This document shows, one piece after another, positions 17,110 to 29,483 of a stretch of 64,000 nucleotides of DNA. The stretch is from Skermania piniformis (GTDB taxonomy: Bacteria; Actinomycetota; Actinomycetes; Mycobacteriales; Mycobacteriaceae), in the NCBI RefSeq assembly GCF_019285775.1, contig NZ_CP079105.1, positions 186,001-250,000 on the forward strand. The letters run 5' to 3'. How positions within the stretch are numbered: position 1 is the stretch's first letter; every line of letters begins with the position of its first letter. A program made the position numbers and the translations under genes. The notes beneath the pieces are model-generated. The model saw only the letters and a program-made list of their open reading frames with translations. It was not told the origin of the DNA and did no database searches.

Positions 17110-19389
17110 ATGATGTTGATCATGAAAAGCGGCCCGACGCGGTCGGAGGGTGTCCGCACGTCGAGTCCTGTCGTCCCGCGGGTTCGCAATACCCGCAATG
17201 CGTCGGGACTCTTTGTGCTGTGTGCCGTGGCGTTGATCGCGGCGCAGTGGGTCGAACCACAATGGCGTGGACCGGGCGCGCTCCGGATCCTCTCCAGCTA
17301 CTTCGCGGTGATCGCTGCCTGGCAGCTCTGCCGTGCGTCGCCGCGGGCCCTGCCGATGTACCTGGCTGCGGTGGGTTGCGAGCTGTGGCTGGTGGCCGAC
17401 CTGATCGGGCTGCTGCCGGGGACCACCGACCGGTACGGCGACCGGGCCTGGTTGCTGGAGTGGGTTTACCTCGCCGCGCAGGTCGCCTGGGCGGCGTCCG
17501 GGGTACTGGTGTTGGCCTGGATGGTCCGGCGTGGCCCCCGGCGCGGCCTGTTGGAGGGCGCGACCTTCCTGATGCTGGTCGCCTTCGCCGCGGCGATCTG
17601 GACCGACGGAACGGCGCTGGACGTTCGCCGAACCGGGTACGCGGTCGCGCTGTTGAGTACCGACGCGGTGCTGGTGGTCGCCTCGTGCCTGATCGCGATC
17701 AGCGTCGGTGGCCTCCGCAACGGGCTGGTGGCGACCAGCGCGGTGGTCCTCTACGCCAGCGATATCGGACTGATCTACGGCGGTAACCAGACCTCCTTTT
17801 CGGCATTGCAGTTTGCCGATCTCGGCTGGTCCATCGCCGGTCTGCTCCGAGCGGCCGGGTTGCTGTTGATCGCCCGCTCGATCATGAGCGAGATCGATCC
17901 GGTCGCACCCGACCGGCATTCCCGGATGCTGGTCCCGCTGGTCTTGTTGGTCCTCACCCTGGTCGCGGCGATCCGCCCACCGGACACGTGGCCGCAGGCC
18001 GCGCTGGCGTTTCTGATCGGCGTGGTGTTGCTGGTGACGGTGCGCGAGATGCTCGCCGGGGTGGAGATCCGGCGGCTGGCCGCATCGGCGGCGGAATCAC
18101 GCCGTGCCCTGGAACATCGAGCCCGGGTGGACGACCTCACCGGCGCGGTGCGCCGACATGTCGTCTTCGCCGAACTCAGTTCGGCGTTGGCGAAGAACGA
18201 GCCGGTCGGCTTGGTGTACGCCGACCTGGACCGGTTCAAGTCGGTGAACGACACGTTCGGCCACAACGTCGGCGACGCCGTGTTGCGGAAGGTGGTGCAA
18301 CGGCTGTCCGGGGTGGCCCGCGACGCGGTACTCGGCCGGGTCGGCGGCGACGAGTTCATGTTGGTGTGCCGGAACACGAATACCCCGGCCGAGCTGGCCG
18401 ATGCGGCCCACGCGGTCGCCCTGGCCCTGCGCGATCCGCTCGACCTGGGGCACGGCGCGAGCGTGCGGGTTGCCGCGTCGGTGGGCTGGGCGGTGGCCGA
18501 ACCGGGCGACGACGTGATGAGCCTGGTCGCCCGCGCGGACGGTTCGGCCTACCAGGACAAGTGGGCCGACCGGGCGGATGTACTGGCCGCGGCCGAGGAC
18601 CTCCGCGAGCCGTTGGCCGCGCTGCGGGAAAACCGGATCGTCGTGTGGTACCAGCCGATCGTCGCGCCGGTCAGCGGTGGCATCGTCGGCGCCGAAGCGC
18701 TGGTCCGGATGATCGACAGTTTCGGTGAAGTGCGCAGCGCCGGGGCATTCCTGCCGTTGCTGAAGGCTGCCGGGCACGGCCGGGAGATCAGTTTCTTCGT
18801 CCTCCGCCAGGCGATGCGCGACTTCGCCACCGGAGTGCCGGCCGACCGCGGCTGGTTCCTCACGGTCAACCTGTCCGCGGACGATCTGACCGATCCGACC
18901 GTGGTCGACACCGTCCGCAACGGCCTGATCGAGACGGGGCTCGAGGCCAAACGCTTGGTGATCGAGATCGACGAGCAGGTGGCACCGAGCGGGTCCACCG
19001 CGGCCACGGTCGCGCAACTGCGGCTGCTCGGCGTCGGCATCGCGCTCGACGACTTCGGTGCGCGGAGTTCGTCTTTCGGGCAGATCGCGCACCTGTCACC
19101 GACCGTGCTCAAGCTCGACGGATCGCTGGTGCCGGACGGCCAGACCCGGCCCGGGCCGAGCCTGCGCAGCCGCGAGCTGGTCGACGCATTCACCCGGCTG
19201 GCGCACCGGCTCGGGATCACCGTGGTCGCCGAAGGGGTCGAGACCGGCGAACAGTGCCGGCTGATCGCCGACGTCGGATGCGACCTTGCGCAGGGCTATC
19301 TGTGGTCGCCGGCGGTCAGCCTGACCGACCTGATCGACAAGGTGGCGCCGCGGTTGGCCGAACCGCAGGATTCCCGTCCGGGCGAATGA
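17110..19389 (+). CDS. Membrane-bound GGDEF-EAL protein (cyclic di-GMP enzyme)
   Basis: A protein of about 759 residues. Roughly ten hydrophobic segments (about residues 25-310) form a membrane sensor region, followed by a GGDEF domain (about 335-490) with intact VGGDEF (412-416) and an EAL domain (about 500-750). The EAL catalytic set looks complete: GAEALVRM (EAL 529-531), [41 protein letters not shown] and LAQGY. It could make and degrade cyclic di-GMP. The usual YxAK segment of GGDEF domains reads YQDKWAD. The start is uncertain: ATG at 17110 has GCGGG nine bases upstream, and ATG codons at 17113 and 17122 are alternatives. It sits between the Rv3802c-like gene and fadD32, where mycobacteria have no such gene. 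Confidence 0.88.
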   Translation: MMLIMKSGPTRSEGVRTSSPVVPRVRNTRNASGLFVLCAVALIAAQWVEPQWRGPGALRILSSYFAVIAAWQLCRASPRALPMYLAAVGCELWLVADLIGLLPGTTDRYGDRAWLLEWVYLAAQVAWAASGVLVLAWMVRRGPRRGLLEGATFLMLVAFAAAIWTDGTALDVRRTGYAVALLSTDAVLVVASCLIAISVGGLRNGLVATSAVVLYASDIGLIYGGNQTSFSALQFADLGWSIAGLLRAAGLLLIARSIMSEIDPVAPDRHSRMLVPLVLLVLTLVAAIRPPDTWPQAALAFLIGVVLLVTVREMLAGVEIRRLAASAAESRRALEHRARVDDLTGAVRRHVVFAELSSALAKNEPVGLVYADLDRFKSVNDTFGHNVGDAVLRKVVQRLSGVARDAVLGRVGGDEFMLVCRNTNTPAELADAAHAVALALRDPLDLGHGASVRVAASVGWAVAEPGDDVMSLVARADGSAYQDKWADRADVLAAAEDLREPLAALRENRIVVWYQPIVAPVSGGIVGAEALVRMIDSFGEVRSAGAFLPLLKAAGHGREISFFVLRQAMRDFATGVPADRGWFLTVNLSADDLTDPTVVDTVRNGLIETGLEAKRLVIEIDEQVAPSGSTAATVAQLRLLGVGIALDDFGARSSSFGQIAHLSPTVLKLDGSLVPDGQTRPGPSLRSRELVDAFTRLAHRLGITVVAEGVETGEQCRLIADVGCDLAQGYLWSPAVSLTDLIDKVAPRLAEPQDSRPGE

Positions 19390-19474
19390 GTCACCATCCG
19401 GCCGATCGGGCGGGCCGGCGCAGGCTAAGGTATGTCGTCGTTCGTCCATGCCGGTCCGTCAGGAGAATCCGCCG

Positions 19475-20503
19475 ATGAGTGCGCCGATGAGTGCCGATAC
19501 CGCGTCGGCGGCCGCCGGGTCGGCGGGCGCCGCGCCGCGCGCGTTCCGATTTGCCGCCGGCGGTGAGGGCAACCAGCAGGAGGGCGGCGCGCGGAAGTTC
19601 ATCGCGCTGGCACAGCAAGCCGAGGAATACGGCTACGACAGCTTCATGATCCCGGACCACCTCGGCCCGCAGGTCGGCCCGATCGCCGCGCTCGGCGCGC
19701 TGGCGGTGGCGACCGACCGAATCCGGCTGGGTACGTCGGTGCTGGCCAACGGGTTCCGGCATCCCGCGGTACTGGCGAAAGATCTGGCCACGATCGACGT
19801 GCTGTCCCGGGGCCGATTGGAGTTCGGCATCGGCGCGGGCTGGATCAAGGACGAGTTCGATTCGGCCGGTATCGCCTACGACTCGCCGGGCGTGCGGATC
19901 GAGAAGCTGGGCGAGGCGCTGACCATCCTCGACGTGCTGCTGCGCGGGCAGGAATGCACGTTCGAGGGCAAGCACTACCAGATTCGTGGGCTGAAGGGCA
20001 CGCCGCGCCCGCGGCAGGGTCCGCGGCCGCCGATCGCGGTCGGCGGTGGTGGGCCGAAGATGCTCCGGTTGGCGGCGCAGCACGCCGACATCATCTCCGT
20101 GGTGCCGCAGACCACCCGGGACGGCAAGGGTTTGCTTTCGGGCATCACCATCGAGAAGACTCTGGAGAAGGTACAGCTGATCCGCGCCGCGGCCGGGGAC
20201 CGGTTCGCCGACATCGAGCTGAACTGGACGATCATGGCGGTCGTGGTCACCGATGAGCGGGAACGCACGGTGGAGACGGCGCTGGCCGCGCTGGACAAGG
20301 GCATGTACCCGAATCTGGAGGTGGATGTGCAGCTCGACGTCGCCGACGTGTTGGCCTCGCCGTACCTGGCGATCGGTACCTTCGAGGAGATCGCCGATCA
20401 GATCCGCAGTGTCCGGGACCGGACCGGGATGTCCTATGTCGGCGTGTTCCCGACCCAGCTGGACGCTTTTGCGCCGGTGATCCCGTTGCTGCGCGACCAG
20501 TGA
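19475..20503 (+). CDS. LLM class F420-dependent oxidoreductase
   Basis: A 342-residue luciferase-like TIM-barrel protein. Family marks are FMIPDHLGPQVGPIAALGAL, RIRLGTSVLANGFRHP, LSRGRLEFGIGAGW and the phosphate-binding PIAVGGGGPKML. The form matches the actinobacterial group of probable F420-dependent oxidoreductases (the MSMEG_2516-type subfamily, from memory). AGGAG stands nine bases before the ATG at 19475. An in-frame ATG at 19448 lacks such a site. The substrate is unknown. It lies between the GGDEF-EAL gene and fadD32 on the same strand; co-transcription is possible but unproven. Confidence 0.87.
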   Translation: MSAPMSADTASAAAGSAGAAPRAFRFAAGGEGNQQEGGARKFIALAQQAEEYGYDSFMIPDHLGPQVGPIAALGALAVATDRIRLGTSVLANGFRHPAVLAKDLATIDVLSRGRLEFGIGAGWIKDEFDSAGIAYDSPGVRIEKLGEALTILDVLLRGQECTFEGKHYQIRGLKGTPRPRQGPRPPIAVGGGGPKMLRLAAQHADIISVVPQTTRDGKGLLSGITIEKTLEKVQLIRAAAGDRFADIELNWTIMAVVVTDERERTVETALAALDKGMYPNLEVDVQLDVADVLASPYLAIGTFEEIADQIRSVRDRTGMSYVGVFPTQLDAFAPVIPLLRDQ

Positions 20504-20717
20504 GGGGCGAGCGTGTTGCAGGTGGTCGGTCCGGTAGGACCGGCCGCCGAGCGTCTGTAACATATTGCTGGTTTGGACCCATCTAGCCATACGGCGTTCG
20601 CCCAGCGTTGACGGTGAGGTAATGCTCGTGAGAACCGCGAGGGTGGCGCTGTAGACCCGCACGCGAAGCTGGTCGGGGCGCATGCACAACCCGGTGCGGT
20701 GCTTCGGAGGAGAAGGA

Positions 20718-22658
20718 ATGATCGACGAGACTTTCGATGACTACCTCGATGAGGCCGGTAATATCCGGATCCCCGAGGGCAGGACTCTGGTCGATCACGT
20801 CGAGAAGCACACCCGCGAAGAGGGCGACACGCTCGCCTACCGCTACATCGACTACTCGCGCGAGCGCGACGGTGAGTACAAAGACCTGACCTGGGACCAG
20901 TTCGGTCGCCGGTTGCGGGCGGTCGCCGCCCGGCTGCAGCAGGTCACCGAGCTCGGCGACCGCGTCGCCATCCTGGCTCCGCAAGGCCTGGACTACGTGG
21001 TGTCGTTCTTCGCGGCGATCTATGCCGGCACCATCGCGGTGCCGTTGTTCGATCCCGACGAGCCCGGCCACACCGACCGCCTGCACGCGGTGCTCGGTGA
21101 CTGCAAGCCGTCGGCGATCCTCACCGCCACCAGCTCCGCGGCCGGCGTGCGCCAGTTCTTCCGGCCGTTGCCCGCCGCGCAACGGCCGCGAGTGATCGCG
21201 GTGGATGCGATCCCGGACAGCGTCGGCGAGGCGTGGGTGCGGCCGGATCTGGTGATCGACGACATCGCCTACCTGCAGTACACCTCCGGCTCCACCCGGA
21301 CTCCGGCGGGCGTGGAGATCACCCACCGCGCAGTCGGCACGAACCTGCTCCAGATGATCAACGGGATGGCGTTCGAGGAGAACTCGCGCGGGGTCACCTG
21401 GCTGCCGATGTTCCACGACATGGGACTGCTCACGGTGATCCTGCCCGCGATGGCCGGCAAGTTCATCACGATCATGTCGCCGATGGCCTTCGTGCGGCGG
21501 CCGTCGCGGTGGATCGAGGAGTTGGCGGCGCAGTCCGATGGCGCCGGCACGTTCGCGGCCGCGCCGAACTTTGCGTTCGAGCATGCCGCGGTTCGTGGCT
21601 TACCGCGAGCGGGTGAGACGCTCGACCTGTCCAACGTGATCGGCCTGATCAACGGTAGCGAGCCGGTGACGACGTCGTCGATGCGGAAGTTCAACGAGGC
21701 GTTCGCGCCGTACGGGCTGCCGAAGACCGCCATCAAGCCGTGCTACGGCATGGCGGAGGCCACCTTGTTCGTCTCGGCGACCCGGCACGAGGACGAAGCC
21801 AAGGTGGTTTATCTGGACCGCACCGAGCTGAACGCGGGTCGTGCGGTCAAGGTCGACGCGGACGCGGAGAACGCGATCAGCCAGGTGTCCTGCGGCTACG
21901 TCGCGCTGAGTCAGTGGGCGGTGATCGTCGACCCGGACACCGGGTCCGAGCGACCGGACGGTGTGGTCGGGGAGATCTGGCTACACGGCGGCAACATGGG
22001 CATCGGGTATTGGGGCCGGCCGGATGAATCGGCGGCAACCTTCCGGAACCGCCTCGTTGCGCGGCAACCCGAGCGGTCGCACGCCGACGGTACGGCGGCC
22101 GATGCCGACTGGATGCGGACCGGCGACTACGGGGTCTACATCGACGGTGAGCTGTGCATCACCGGCCGGGTGAAGGACCTGGTGATCGTCGACGGCCGGA
22201 ACCACTACCCGCAAGACCTGGAGTTTTCCGCGCAGGAGGCCAGCGACGCGATCCGGCCCGGCTTCCTCGCGGCGTTCTCGGTGCCGGCCAACGAGCTGCC
22301 CGACGTGGTGTTCGAGGACAGCTACACGGGTTTGCAGCAGGATCCGGACGACACCTCCGAGCAGTTGGTGATCGTCGCGGAGCGCGCGGCCGGCAAGGGG
22401 AAGGCCGATCCGCGGCCGATCGCCGAGCAGATCCGGGTGGCGATCGCTCAGCGACACGGGGTGACCGCGCGCGACGTGCTCCTGGTTCCGGCCGGCTCGA
22501 TCCCGCGTACCTCCAGCGGCAAGATCGCTCGCCGGGCCTGCAAGGCGGCCTATCTGGAGGGCACCCTGCGCGGCGGGTACCAGCAGCAGGCGTTCCCGGA
22601 CGCGGTTGCCGACGACCCCGCGGCCCGGCAAACCGTCGCGAGCAGTCTCGGGGAATGA
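20718..22658 (+). CDS. fadD32: Long-chain fatty-acid--AMP ligase FadD32
   Basis: A 646-residue fatty-acyl-AMP ligase that activates the meromycolate chain and loads it onto the N-terminal carrier domain of Pks13. The adenylation motif is [20 protein letters not shown]. Other marks are [44 protein letters not shown] and the lysine region [26 protein letters not shown] directly precedes the ATG at 20718. The gene lies 31 bases before pks13 in the conserved fadD32-pks13-accD4 run, so the identity is secure. About 210 bases upstream are non-coding and probably hold the promoter. Confidence 0.96.
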   Translation: MIDETFDDYLDEAGNIRIPEGRTLVDHVEKHTREEGDTLAYRYIDYSRERDGEYKDLTWDQFGRRLRAVAARLQQVTELGDRVAILAPQGLDYVVSFFAAIYAGTIAVPLFDPDEPGHTDRLHAVLGDCKPSAILTATSSAAGVRQFFRPLPAAQRPRVIAVDAIPDSVGEAWVRPDLVIDDIAYLQYTSGSTRTPAGVEITHRAVGTNLLQMINGMAFEENSRGVTWLPMFHDMGLLTVILPAMAGKFITIMSPMAFVRRPSRWIEELAAQSDGAGTFAAAPNFAFEHAAVRGLPRAGETLDLSNVIGLINGSEPVTTSSMRKFNEAFAPYGLPKTAIKPCYGMAEATLFVSATRHEDEAKVVYLDRTELNAGRAVKVDADAENAISQVSCGYVALSQWAVIVDPDTGSERPDGVVGEIWLHGGNMGIGYWGRPDESAATFRNRLVARQPERSHADGTAADADWMRTGDYGVYIDGELCITGRVKDLVIVDGRNHYPQDLEFSAQEASDAIRPGFLAAFSVPANELPDVVFEDSYTGLQQDPDDTSEQLVIVAERAAGKGKADPRPIAEQIRVAIAQRHGVTARDVLLVPAGSIPRTSSGKIARRACKAAYLEGTLRGGYQQQAFPDAVADDPAARQTVASSLGE

Positions 22659-22689
22659 ATCCACCCACCGCCAGTAATTTGGGGACGTG

Positions 22690-25600
22690 ATGGCCGACGA
22701 CAAACCTGCCGAGATGACGGTTGCCGAGATGCGGGAGTGGCTGCGCCGATGGGTCGCTGCTGCCACCGGCCAGCCGGTCGAGGCGATCACCGTGGACCGG
22801 CCGATGGAAGAGTTCGGCCTCGCATCGCGCGATGCCATCGCGCTCGGCGGTGAGATCGAGGATCTGACCGGAGTGGTGCTGCCGGCCACAGTCGTGTTCC
22901 AGCATCCGACCATCGCGTCGCTGGCCGAGCGGATCGTCGAGGGCGAGCCCGAACCGCCGGCGGAGACCGCGGACGATTCCTACTACACCGCCGCACCGGT
23001 CGGTGACCCGAGCTCGCACGACATCGCGATCGTCGGACTGTCCACCCGGTTCCCCGGGGCCGGAGAGACCCCGGAGAGCACCTGGGAATTCCTGATCTCC
23101 GGGGGCGACGGCACCACCGACCTGCCGCCCGGGCGGTGGGCCGAGTTCACCTCGGAACCGGCGATCGCCGAGGCGGTGGCGAAGGGCAATACCCGCGGCG
23201 GCTACCTCGACGACGTGCAGAGCTTCGACGCGGAATTCTTCGCCATCTCCGGCACCGAGGCGGAGCAGGTCGATCCGCAGCAGCGGTTGGCGTTGGAACT
23301 GGCGTGGGAAGCGCTCGAGCATGCCCGCATTCCGGCCAGCAGCCTGAAAGGCGGCCAGGTCGGGGTGTACCTCGGTTCGTCGTCGCACGACTTTTCGTTG
23401 CTGTCCGCGCTCAACCCGAAGATGGGCGACACCCCGTTCGCGCTGACCGGTGCGGCTACCTCGATCGTGGCGAACCGGGTGTCGTACTTCTACGACTTCC
23501 GTGGTCCGTCGGTCGCGATCGACACCGCCTGCTCGTCCGCGCTGGTTGCGGTGCACCAGGCGGTGCGGGCGCTCCGCGGTGGCGAGGCGGACGTGGCGTT
23601 GGCCGGCGGGGTGAACACGCTCATCGCGCCGATGGTGACCCTCGGCTTCGACAGCGTCGGCGCGGTGGCCGCGGACGGGCGGATCAAGGCGTTCGCCAAG
23701 GACGCCGACGGGATGGTCCGGTCCGAGGGCGGCGGTCTGCTGGTGTTGAAGCGACTGACCGATGCCGAACGGGACGGGGACACCGTGCTCGCGGTGATCA
23801 AGGGTTCGGCGGTCAACTCCGACGGCCGCTCGAACGGGATCTTCGCGCCGAATCCGGATGCCCAGGTGGACGTACTGCGCGCGGCGTATCGCGACGCCGG
23901 GATCGTGCCGTCGACCGTCGACTATATCGAGGCGCACGGCACCGGGACGATCATCGGCGACCCGATCGAAGCCGATGCGCTGGGCCGAGTGGTCGGTCGG
24001 GGCCGAGCCGCGGACCGCCCGGCATTGCTCGGCTCGGCCAAGACCAACTTCGGTCACCTGGAGTCCGCGGCGGGTGCGGCGTCGCTGGCCAAGGTAGTGC
24101 TGTCGCTGCAAGCGGATACGTTGCCGCCCTCGATCAACTACACCGGCCCGAACCCGTACATCGACTTCGCCGCTGCGCATCTGCAGGTGATCCCGGAGCA
24201 GACCGATTGGCCGCGGTACAGCGGCAGTGCCGTCGCCGGGGTGTCCGGATTCGGCTTCGGCGGCACCAACGCGCACGTCGTGGTGCAGGAGTACCGGCCG
24301 GCGTCCCATCCGGGAGTGTCCGATCCGGTGACGGTCGATTCGGCAGGGTCCGATTCGGTGACGGCGGACGACGCTCCGGCGGCGCCCGCGGCCGGGATCG
24401 CCGGTGCCCCGCCGTTGTTGCTCGCGGTGTCCGGTTATGTGCCGTCCCGATTGCGTCGCACGGCTGCCGAGCTGGCCGACTGGTTGGAGACCGAGGCCGG
24501 CAGCGCCGCGCCGCTCGCCGACGTGGCCCGTTCGCTGGCCCGGCGCAGCCACGGCCGGACCCGCTCGGTCGTGCTGGCGAACACGCACGCCGAGGCGATC
24601 ACCGGGTTGCGCGCAGTTGCCGCGGGCAAGGCCCATCCGAGCGTGGTCGGCGCGACCGCGCCGGACGCGCTCGGGCCGGTGTGGGTGCTGTCCGGATTCG
24701 GTGCGCAACACCGCAAGATGTGCAAGCAGCTCTATCAGGCCGACCCGGTGTTCCGCGGGGCGGTCGACGAGGTGGATGCACTCGTTCAGGACGAGGCCGG
24801 ATACAGCGTCACCGAGCTGTATCTCGACGATGCCCAGGACTGGGATGTCGGGACGTCCCAGGTCGGCATCTTCACCTGTCAGCTGGGCCTCGCCGCGGTG
24901 TTCCGGCACTACGGCGCGGAGCCGGCTGCGGTGGTCGGGCATTCGCTCGGGGAGGTAGCCGGGGCGTATCTGTCCGGCGGCTTGGACCTGGCCGATGCGG
25001 TCCGGGTGATCTGTGCGCGCTCGCGACTGATGGGCGAGGGCGAGGCGATGGTCACCGATGACGACATCCGCCGGATGGCCGTCGTCGAATACAGCGCCGA
25101 GCAGATCACCGAGGTGCTCACCGAGTTCCCGCGGTTGGAGATCGCGGTGTATGCGGCGCCGACGCACACCGTGATCGGTGGGCCGGAAGCCGACGTCGCG
25201 GCGATCGTGGCGCGCGCCGAGGCCGAGGGCAAGCTGGCCCGGGTGCTGCAGACCAAGGGTGCCGGGCACACCTCGCACATGGACCCGCTGCTCGGTGAAC
25301 TCGCGGCCGAGCTGGCCGGGATCGAACCGCGCACACTGCGCGTCGGGCTGTACTCGACGGTCGACGAGGCGACGTACTACCGGCCGGGCAGCGGCCCGGT
25401 GCACGACGTGGACTACTGGGTCCGCAATATGCGGAGGTCGGTGTACTTCACCAACGCGATTCGGCTCGCGGTCGAGTCCGGACACACCACCTTCGTCGAG
25501 CTCGCGCCGCACTCGGTGGCGTTGATGCAGGTGGCCGGGACCACGTTCGCGGCCGGCGCGCACGACGCCCGGCTGGTTCCGACGCTCAAGCGCAAGGAAG

Positions 25601-27747
25601 ACGAAGTCGCGGCGATGCGGTCGGCGCTCGCGCAGCTGTACGTGTCCGGGCAGCAGGTCGACCTGGCCGCACTGGCCGGGCCGGGCGGATACGCGCCTAT
25701 CCCGCGCACCACGTTCCTGCGCAAGCGGTATTGGATCGATTCCCGGATGTCGATTTCCGGTGATGCCCGGATGCCCGGCGCGCACGTCGCGTTGCCGGAC
25801 GGGCGGCACGTGTTCCAGGTGCAGGCGGCCGTGGTTCCCGACCCGGACACCCTCGTGCTGGCGGCTGCCGGCCAGGTGTTCGTCGGCGCTGCGGCCGGCC
25901 CGGCGGTGACCTACGGCGAGCTACCGCGCGCCGGCACCTTGACCACCACGATCACCCCGCATCTGGGCGGTGCGTCGGCGCAGGTACACGCGCGGGTCGG
26001 CAACGAGTTCCGGCTGGTGTACGAGGCGGTGGTCGCCGGAACCGATCAGGCCGCGGCGGACCCGGCGGCGGCCGCGCCGGCCGGACTCGCGCAACAGCTG
26101 CCGGCGGACCCGGATCGGCCGGCCCCGCCGGCGGGATCGGATCGGCCGGCGGACCTGGAAGTGGTCGACACGTTCGGCGGCAAGTGGGACCCGGACGGAC
26201 CGATCACGCCCGAGGATCGGCTGGCCGAGATCGTCGCCGAGTCGATGGGTTACGCGGTCGAGGACATCCCGCGGGAGATCCCGTTGATCGAGCTGGGTTT
26301 GGACTCGCTGATGGCGATGCGGATCAAGAACCGGGTGGAGTACGAGTTCGACATCCCGCAGCTGCAGTTGCAGGCGGTGCGGGACGCGAACCTGATCGAC
26401 GTCGGCAAGTACCTGCGGTACGCCATCGAGCATCGCGACGAGGTGCAGGCGCTGGCCGAGCAGCAGGCTGCGGAGAAGGTGGCGGCCGAGGAAGCCGCGG
26501 CGGCCGATGCCGAAGCGGTAGCCGAGCGGCTGGACAACGAGGACACCTCGGTGATCGCCGAAGCCGAGCAGATCACCGAACAGTCCGCCGCCGCTGCGGA
26601 GCCGGTTGCTGCTGCCGAGCCGGCTGCCGCCGAGGCTCAGCCGGAGCCGGAGCCCGCGCCGATCGGGGATGGGAACGTTCCGCCACGCGATCCGGCCGAA
26701 CGGCTGACGTTCGCCACCTGGGCGGTGGTCACCGGTGAGTCGGCGAAGGGCGTCCGCAACACGCTGCCGATCCTGACCGAGGAGGTCGCCGAGAAGCTGG
26801 CCGCCCGGCTGTCCGAACGGGCCAAAGGTGAGATCACCGTCGACGACGTGCTGGACGCAGAGACGATCGAGCAGCTCGCCGACCAGGTACGCAACCTGAT
26901 GGAGAGCAGCGACCTGGACGGGTTCGTCCGCACGCTGCGCGCGCCCGAAGCCGGCTCGGCCGCCGTTCCGGTGTTCGTCTTCCATCCGTCCGGCTCGACC
27001 ACCACGGTGTACGAACCGTTGCTGCGACGGCTGCCCGCGGCCACGCCGATGTACGGTTTCGAGCGGGTCGACGGGGAGATCGAAGCGCGGGCCCGGCAGT
27101 ACCTGCCGGCGTTGCGCAAGCTGCAGGGCGACGGTCCGTACGTGCTGTACGGCTGGTCGCTCGGCGGGGTGCTGGCCTTGACCGTGGCCAAGCTGTTGCG
27201 CGCCGAGGGGGCCGACGTGCAGCTGGTCGGGATGATCGATCTGGCGCTGCCGACCGAGCGACCGGCGCAGGGGCCGGCAGCGAATCGGGAGCGGTTCGAG
27301 CGCTACGCCGCATTCGCCGCCCGCACCTACGGGATCGATCAGGACGCCATCCCGGTCGATCAGCTGGCCGAGGCGTCCGAGGCGGAGCAGGTCAAGATCA
27401 TTACCGATCTGGTCAAGATGAGCGGGGCCAATGTGCCGGTCAGCATGATCGAACACGAGCGGCAATCCTGGATCGACAGCCGGGCGCTGGCCAATGTATC
27501 GGCCTCCGAATACGACGGCGCGGCCGTGCTGTACCTGGCCGACCGTTACCACGACGGGATGATCGAGCTGGAACCCGTCTACCGGAATCGGGCGCCGAAC
27601 GGGGGCTGGGACGGCTACATCGCCGACCTGGAGATCATCCACGTGGGTGGCGATCACGTGCAGATCGTGGACGAGCCGTACGTTGCGAAGATCGGCGCGG
27701 ATCTCACCCGCCGACTCGCCCAGATCGTGCCGGAGGGCCGCGGATGA
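22690..27747 (+). CDS. pks13: Polyketide synthase Pks13
   Basis: A 1685-residue condensing enzyme that joins the meromycolate and the carboxylated alpha chain to make the mycolic beta-ketoester. Domains in order are: N-terminal carrier (Ser46 in [10 protein letters not shown]), ketosynthase (Cys281 in [12 protein letters not shown], then EAHGTGT and NFGHLES), acyltransferase (Ser752 in [11 protein letters not shown]), C-terminal carrier (Ser1206 in [14 protein letters not shown]) and thioesterase (Ser1490 in [11 protein letters not shown]). An Ala/Glu-rich linker of about 100 residues joins the second carrier to the thioesterase. The size is close to the 1733 residues of M. tuberculosis. ATG at 22690 follows GGGGA; a GTG one codon upstream is equally possible. 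The stop overlaps accD4 by ATGA. Confidence 0.97.
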   Translation: MADDKPAEMTVAEMREWLRRWVAAATGQPVEAITVDRPMEEFGLASRDAIALGGEIEDLTGVVLPATVVFQHPTIASLAERIVEGEPEPPAETADDSYYTAAPVGDPSSHDIAIVGLSTRFPGAGETPESTWEFLISGGDGTTDLPPGRWAEFTSEPAIAEAVAKGNTRGGYLDDVQSFDAEFFAISGTEAEQVDPQQRLALELAWEALEHARIPASSLKGGQVGVYLGSSSHDFSLLSALNPKMGDTPFALTGAATSIVANRVSYFYDFRGPSVAIDTACSSALVAVHQAVRALRGGEADVALAGGVNTLIAPMVTLGFDSVGAVAADGRIKAFAKDADGMVRSEGGGLLVLKRLTDAERDGDTVLAVIKGSAVNSDGRSNGIFAPNPDAQVDVLRAAYRDAGIVPSTVDYIEAHGTGTIIGDPIEADALGRVVGRGRAADRPALLGSAKTNFGHLESAAGAASLAKVVLSLQADTLPPSINYTGPNPYIDFAAAHLQVIPEQTDWPRYSGSAVAGVSGFGFGGTNAHVVVQEYRPASHPGVSDPVTVDSAGSDSVTADDAPAAPAAGIAGAPPLLLAVSGYVPSRLRRTAAELADWLETEAGSAAPLADVARSLARRSHGRTRSVVLANTHAEAITGLRAVAAGKAHPSVVGATAPDALGPVWVLSGFGAQHRKMCKQLYQADPVFRGAVDEVDALVQDEAGYSVTELYLDDAQDWDVGTSQVGIFTCQLGLAAVFRHYGAEPAAVVGHSLGEVAGAYLSGGLDLADAVRVICARSRLMGEGEAMVTDDDIRRMAVVEYSAEQITEVLTEFPRLEIAVYAAPTHTVIGGPEADVAAIVARAEAEGKLARVLQTKGAGHTSHMDPLLGELAAELAGIEPRTLRVGLYSTVDEATYYRPGSGPVHDVDYWVRNMRRSVYFTNAIRLAVESGHTTFVELAPHSVALMQVAGTTFAAGAHDARLVPTLKRKEDEVAAMRSALAQLYVSGQQVDLAALAGPGGYAPIPRTTFLRKRYWIDSRMSISGDARMPGAHVALPDGRHVFQVQAAVVPDPDTLVLAAAGQVFVGAAAGPAVTYGELPRAGTLTTTITPHLGGASAQVHARVGNEFRLVYEAVVAGTDQAAADPAAAAPAGLAQQLPADPDRPAPPAGSDRPADLEVVDTFGGKWDPDGPITPEDRLAEIVAESMGYAVEDIPREIPLIELGLDSLMAMRIKNRVEYEFDIPQLQLQAVRDANLIDVGKYLRYAIEHRDEVQALAEQQAAEKVAAEEAAAADAEAVAERLDNEDTSVIAEAEQITEQSAAAAEPVAAAEPAAAEAQPEPEPAPIGDGNVPPRDPAERLTFATWAVVTGESAKGVRNTLPILTEEVAEKLAARLSERAKGEITVDDVLDAETIEQLADQVRNLMESSDLDGFVRTLRAPEAGSAAVPVFVFHPSGSTTTVYEPLLRRLPAATPMYGFERVDGEIEARARQYLPALRKLQGDGPYVLYGWSLGGVLALTVAKLLRAEGADVQLVGMIDLALPTERPAQGPAANRERFERYAAFAARTYGIDQDAIPVDQLAEASEAEQVKIITDLVKMSGANVPVSMIEHERQSWIDSRALANVSASEYDGAAVLYLADRYHDGMIELEPVYRNRAPNGGWDGYIADLEIIHVGGDHVQIVDEPYVAKIGADLTRRLAQIVPEGRG

Positions 27748-29288
27748 GCACCACTGCCGACAAATTGGCCCAGCTGGAAAAGCGGCTCGCACTGGCCGCC
27801 GAACCAGCCGGTGAGGCCGGAATCATCAAGCGGGCCAAAAAGGGCATTCCCAGTGCGCGCGAACGGATCGGCATGCTGCTCGACCCGGGCAGCTTCGTCG
27901 AGATCGGCGCGCTGGTGCGGCAACCCGGCGATCCGAACGCGCTCTACAGCGACGGCGTGGTCACCGGGCACGGCACGGTCGAGGGCCGGCCGGTCGCGGT
28001 GTTCTCGCACGATCAGACCGTGCTCGGCGGAACGGTCGGGGAGATGTTCGGCCGCAAGGTGGAGAACATCGTCAACCTGGCCGGCCGGGTCGGCTGTCCG
28101 ATGGTCGGGATCTACGATTCGGGCGGCGCGCGGATCCAGGACGCGGTCACCTCGCTGTCCTGGTACGCGCGAATGAGCGTCGCGCACAAGCAGCTGCTCG
28201 GCAAGGTTCCGCAGGTGTCGGTGATCGTCGGTAAGTGCGCCGGCGGATCGGTGTATGCGCCGACGGTGGCGACCGACACGATCGTGGCCACCGAAGACTC
28301 GTACATGTTCGTCACCGGGCCGGACGTGATCCGGGCGGTGACCGGCGAAGACGTGAGCATCGACGAACTCGGCGGTGCGTTCAGCCAGACCGAGAACGGC
28401 AACATCCAGCACCTGGCCAAGGACGAAGCCGAAGCGTACGCGTGGGCCCGGAGCTATCTGACGTTCCTGCCGTCGAGCTGCCACGAGGTGGCGCCGATCG
28501 TCAACCCCGGGCTGGAGCCGGAGATCGTTGCGTCTGATCGCGAGCTCGACGCGATCATTCCGGACAGCGACACCGCAAGTTACGACATGCACGAGATCTT
28601 GCTCCGCATCTTCGACGACGGCGATTTCCTCGAATACAACGGTCAGTACGCACGCAACCTGATCACCGGGTTCGCCCGGGTGGACGGGCGCACGGTGGGC
28701 GTGGTGGCGAATCAGCCGCTGGTGCTCGCCGGCGCGCTCGATGCGCGGGGTTCGGACAAGGCGGCGCGGTTCATCCGGATCTGCGACGCGTTCCAGGTCC
28801 CGCTGGTGTTCGTGGTGGACACGCCGGGCGTGTTGCCGGGCGTCGAGGAGGAGCGGATCGGGGTGATCCGGCGCGGCGGCCGGTTCTTCTTCTCGGTGGC
28901 CGAAGCGTCGGTGCCGATGGTGACGTTGAACGTGCGCAAGGCCTACGGCGGCGCTTACGCGGCGATGGGCTCCAAGCAGTTCGGCGCCGATATCAACCTG
29001 GCCTGGCCGACCGCGCGGATCGCCGTGATGGGTCCGCAGAGCGCCATCGCCGTCATCGGGCGGCGGCAGATCGAGGCCGCCGGGGAGCGGGGCGAAGAAG
29101 TACGCCAGCAGCTCGTCGACTACTACTACGACCATGTCGCCACCCCCTGGACGGCGGCCGAACGCGGCTACGTCGATGCGGTCATCCAGCCGCACGAGTC
29201 CCGGCTGCAGATCCGGCAAGCGCTGCGGTTGCTACGCGATAAGCAGGCCACGGATCTCGGGCGTAAGCACATGTTGATGCCGATCTGA
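27744..29288 (+). CDS. accD4: Acyl-CoA carboxylase beta subunit AccD4
   Basis: A 514-residue biotin-dependent carboxyltransferase subunit. It supplies the carboxylated long-chain acyl-CoA used as the alpha branch by Pks13. Family marks are the [20 protein letters not shown] start region, [12 protein letters not shown] with the oxyanion-type Gly-Gly, [11 protein letters not shown], and the second half motif [15 protein letters not shown] followed by [18 protein letters not shown]. The start ATG overlaps the pks13 stop by four bases, so expression is translationally coupled. The gene order makes it AccD4 rather than AccD5 or AccD6. No alpha subunit lies in the window. Confidence 0.95.
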   Translation: MSTTADKLAQLEKRLALAAEPAGEAGIIKRAKKGIPSARERIGMLLDPGSFVEIGALVRQPGDPNALYSDGVVTGHGTVEGRPVAVFSHDQTVLGGTVGEMFGRKVENIVNLAGRVGCPMVGIYDSGGARIQDAVTSLSWYARMSVAHKQLLGKVPQVSVIVGKCAGGSVYAPTVATDTIVATEDSYMFVTGPDVIRAVTGEDVSIDELGGAFSQTENGNIQHLAKDEAEAYAWARSYLTFLPSSCHEVAPIVNPGLEPEIVASDRELDAIIPDSDTASYDMHEILLRIFDDGDFLEYNGQYARNLITGFARVDGRTVGVVANQPLVLAGALDARGSDKAARFIRICDAFQVPLVFVVDTPGVLPGVEEERIGVIRRGGRFFFSVAEASVPMVTLNVRKAYGGAYAAMGSKQFGADINLAWPTARIAVMGPQSAIAVIGRRQIEAAGERGEEVRQQLVDYYYDHVATPWTAAERGYVDAVIQPHESRLQIRQALRLLRDKQATDLGRKHMLMPI

Positions 29289-29373
29289 CAAGGTTGTCGG
29301 CGCGTAGTCGACCGGACTGCCGACTGGGCGGCGCGGCATTCTCAGCCCGCTGAACAACCGCAACCCGCGAACT

Positions 29374-29390
29374 CGACGACGCTGTCGTCG
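29374..29390 (+). terminator. Possible weak terminator after accD4
   Basis: A 7-bp perfect stem with a 3-nt loop, 85 bases after the accD4 stop, in the 195-base gap before the cupin gene. It has no T tract. This is a minor signal. Confidence 0.3.
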
Positions 29391-29483
29391 TCGGGCTCAT
29401 CGCCTATGTCTAAGCGCAGGATGGATGCTGGGGTGAGGGAGAAGGGCCGCTAGCTGGGCTGAGAGCAACGGAAAGGGATCGCG

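Noticed and set aside
20608-20640. TTGACG element before fadD32 as a -35 box
   Set aside because: No convincing -10 element follows at a suitable distance.
22159-25809. Open frame of 1216 codons on the minus strand opposite fadD32 and pks13
   Set aside because: It is antisense to two genes with clear domains, has the Arg/His/Gly-rich composition typical of GC-rich shadow frames, and no family motif.
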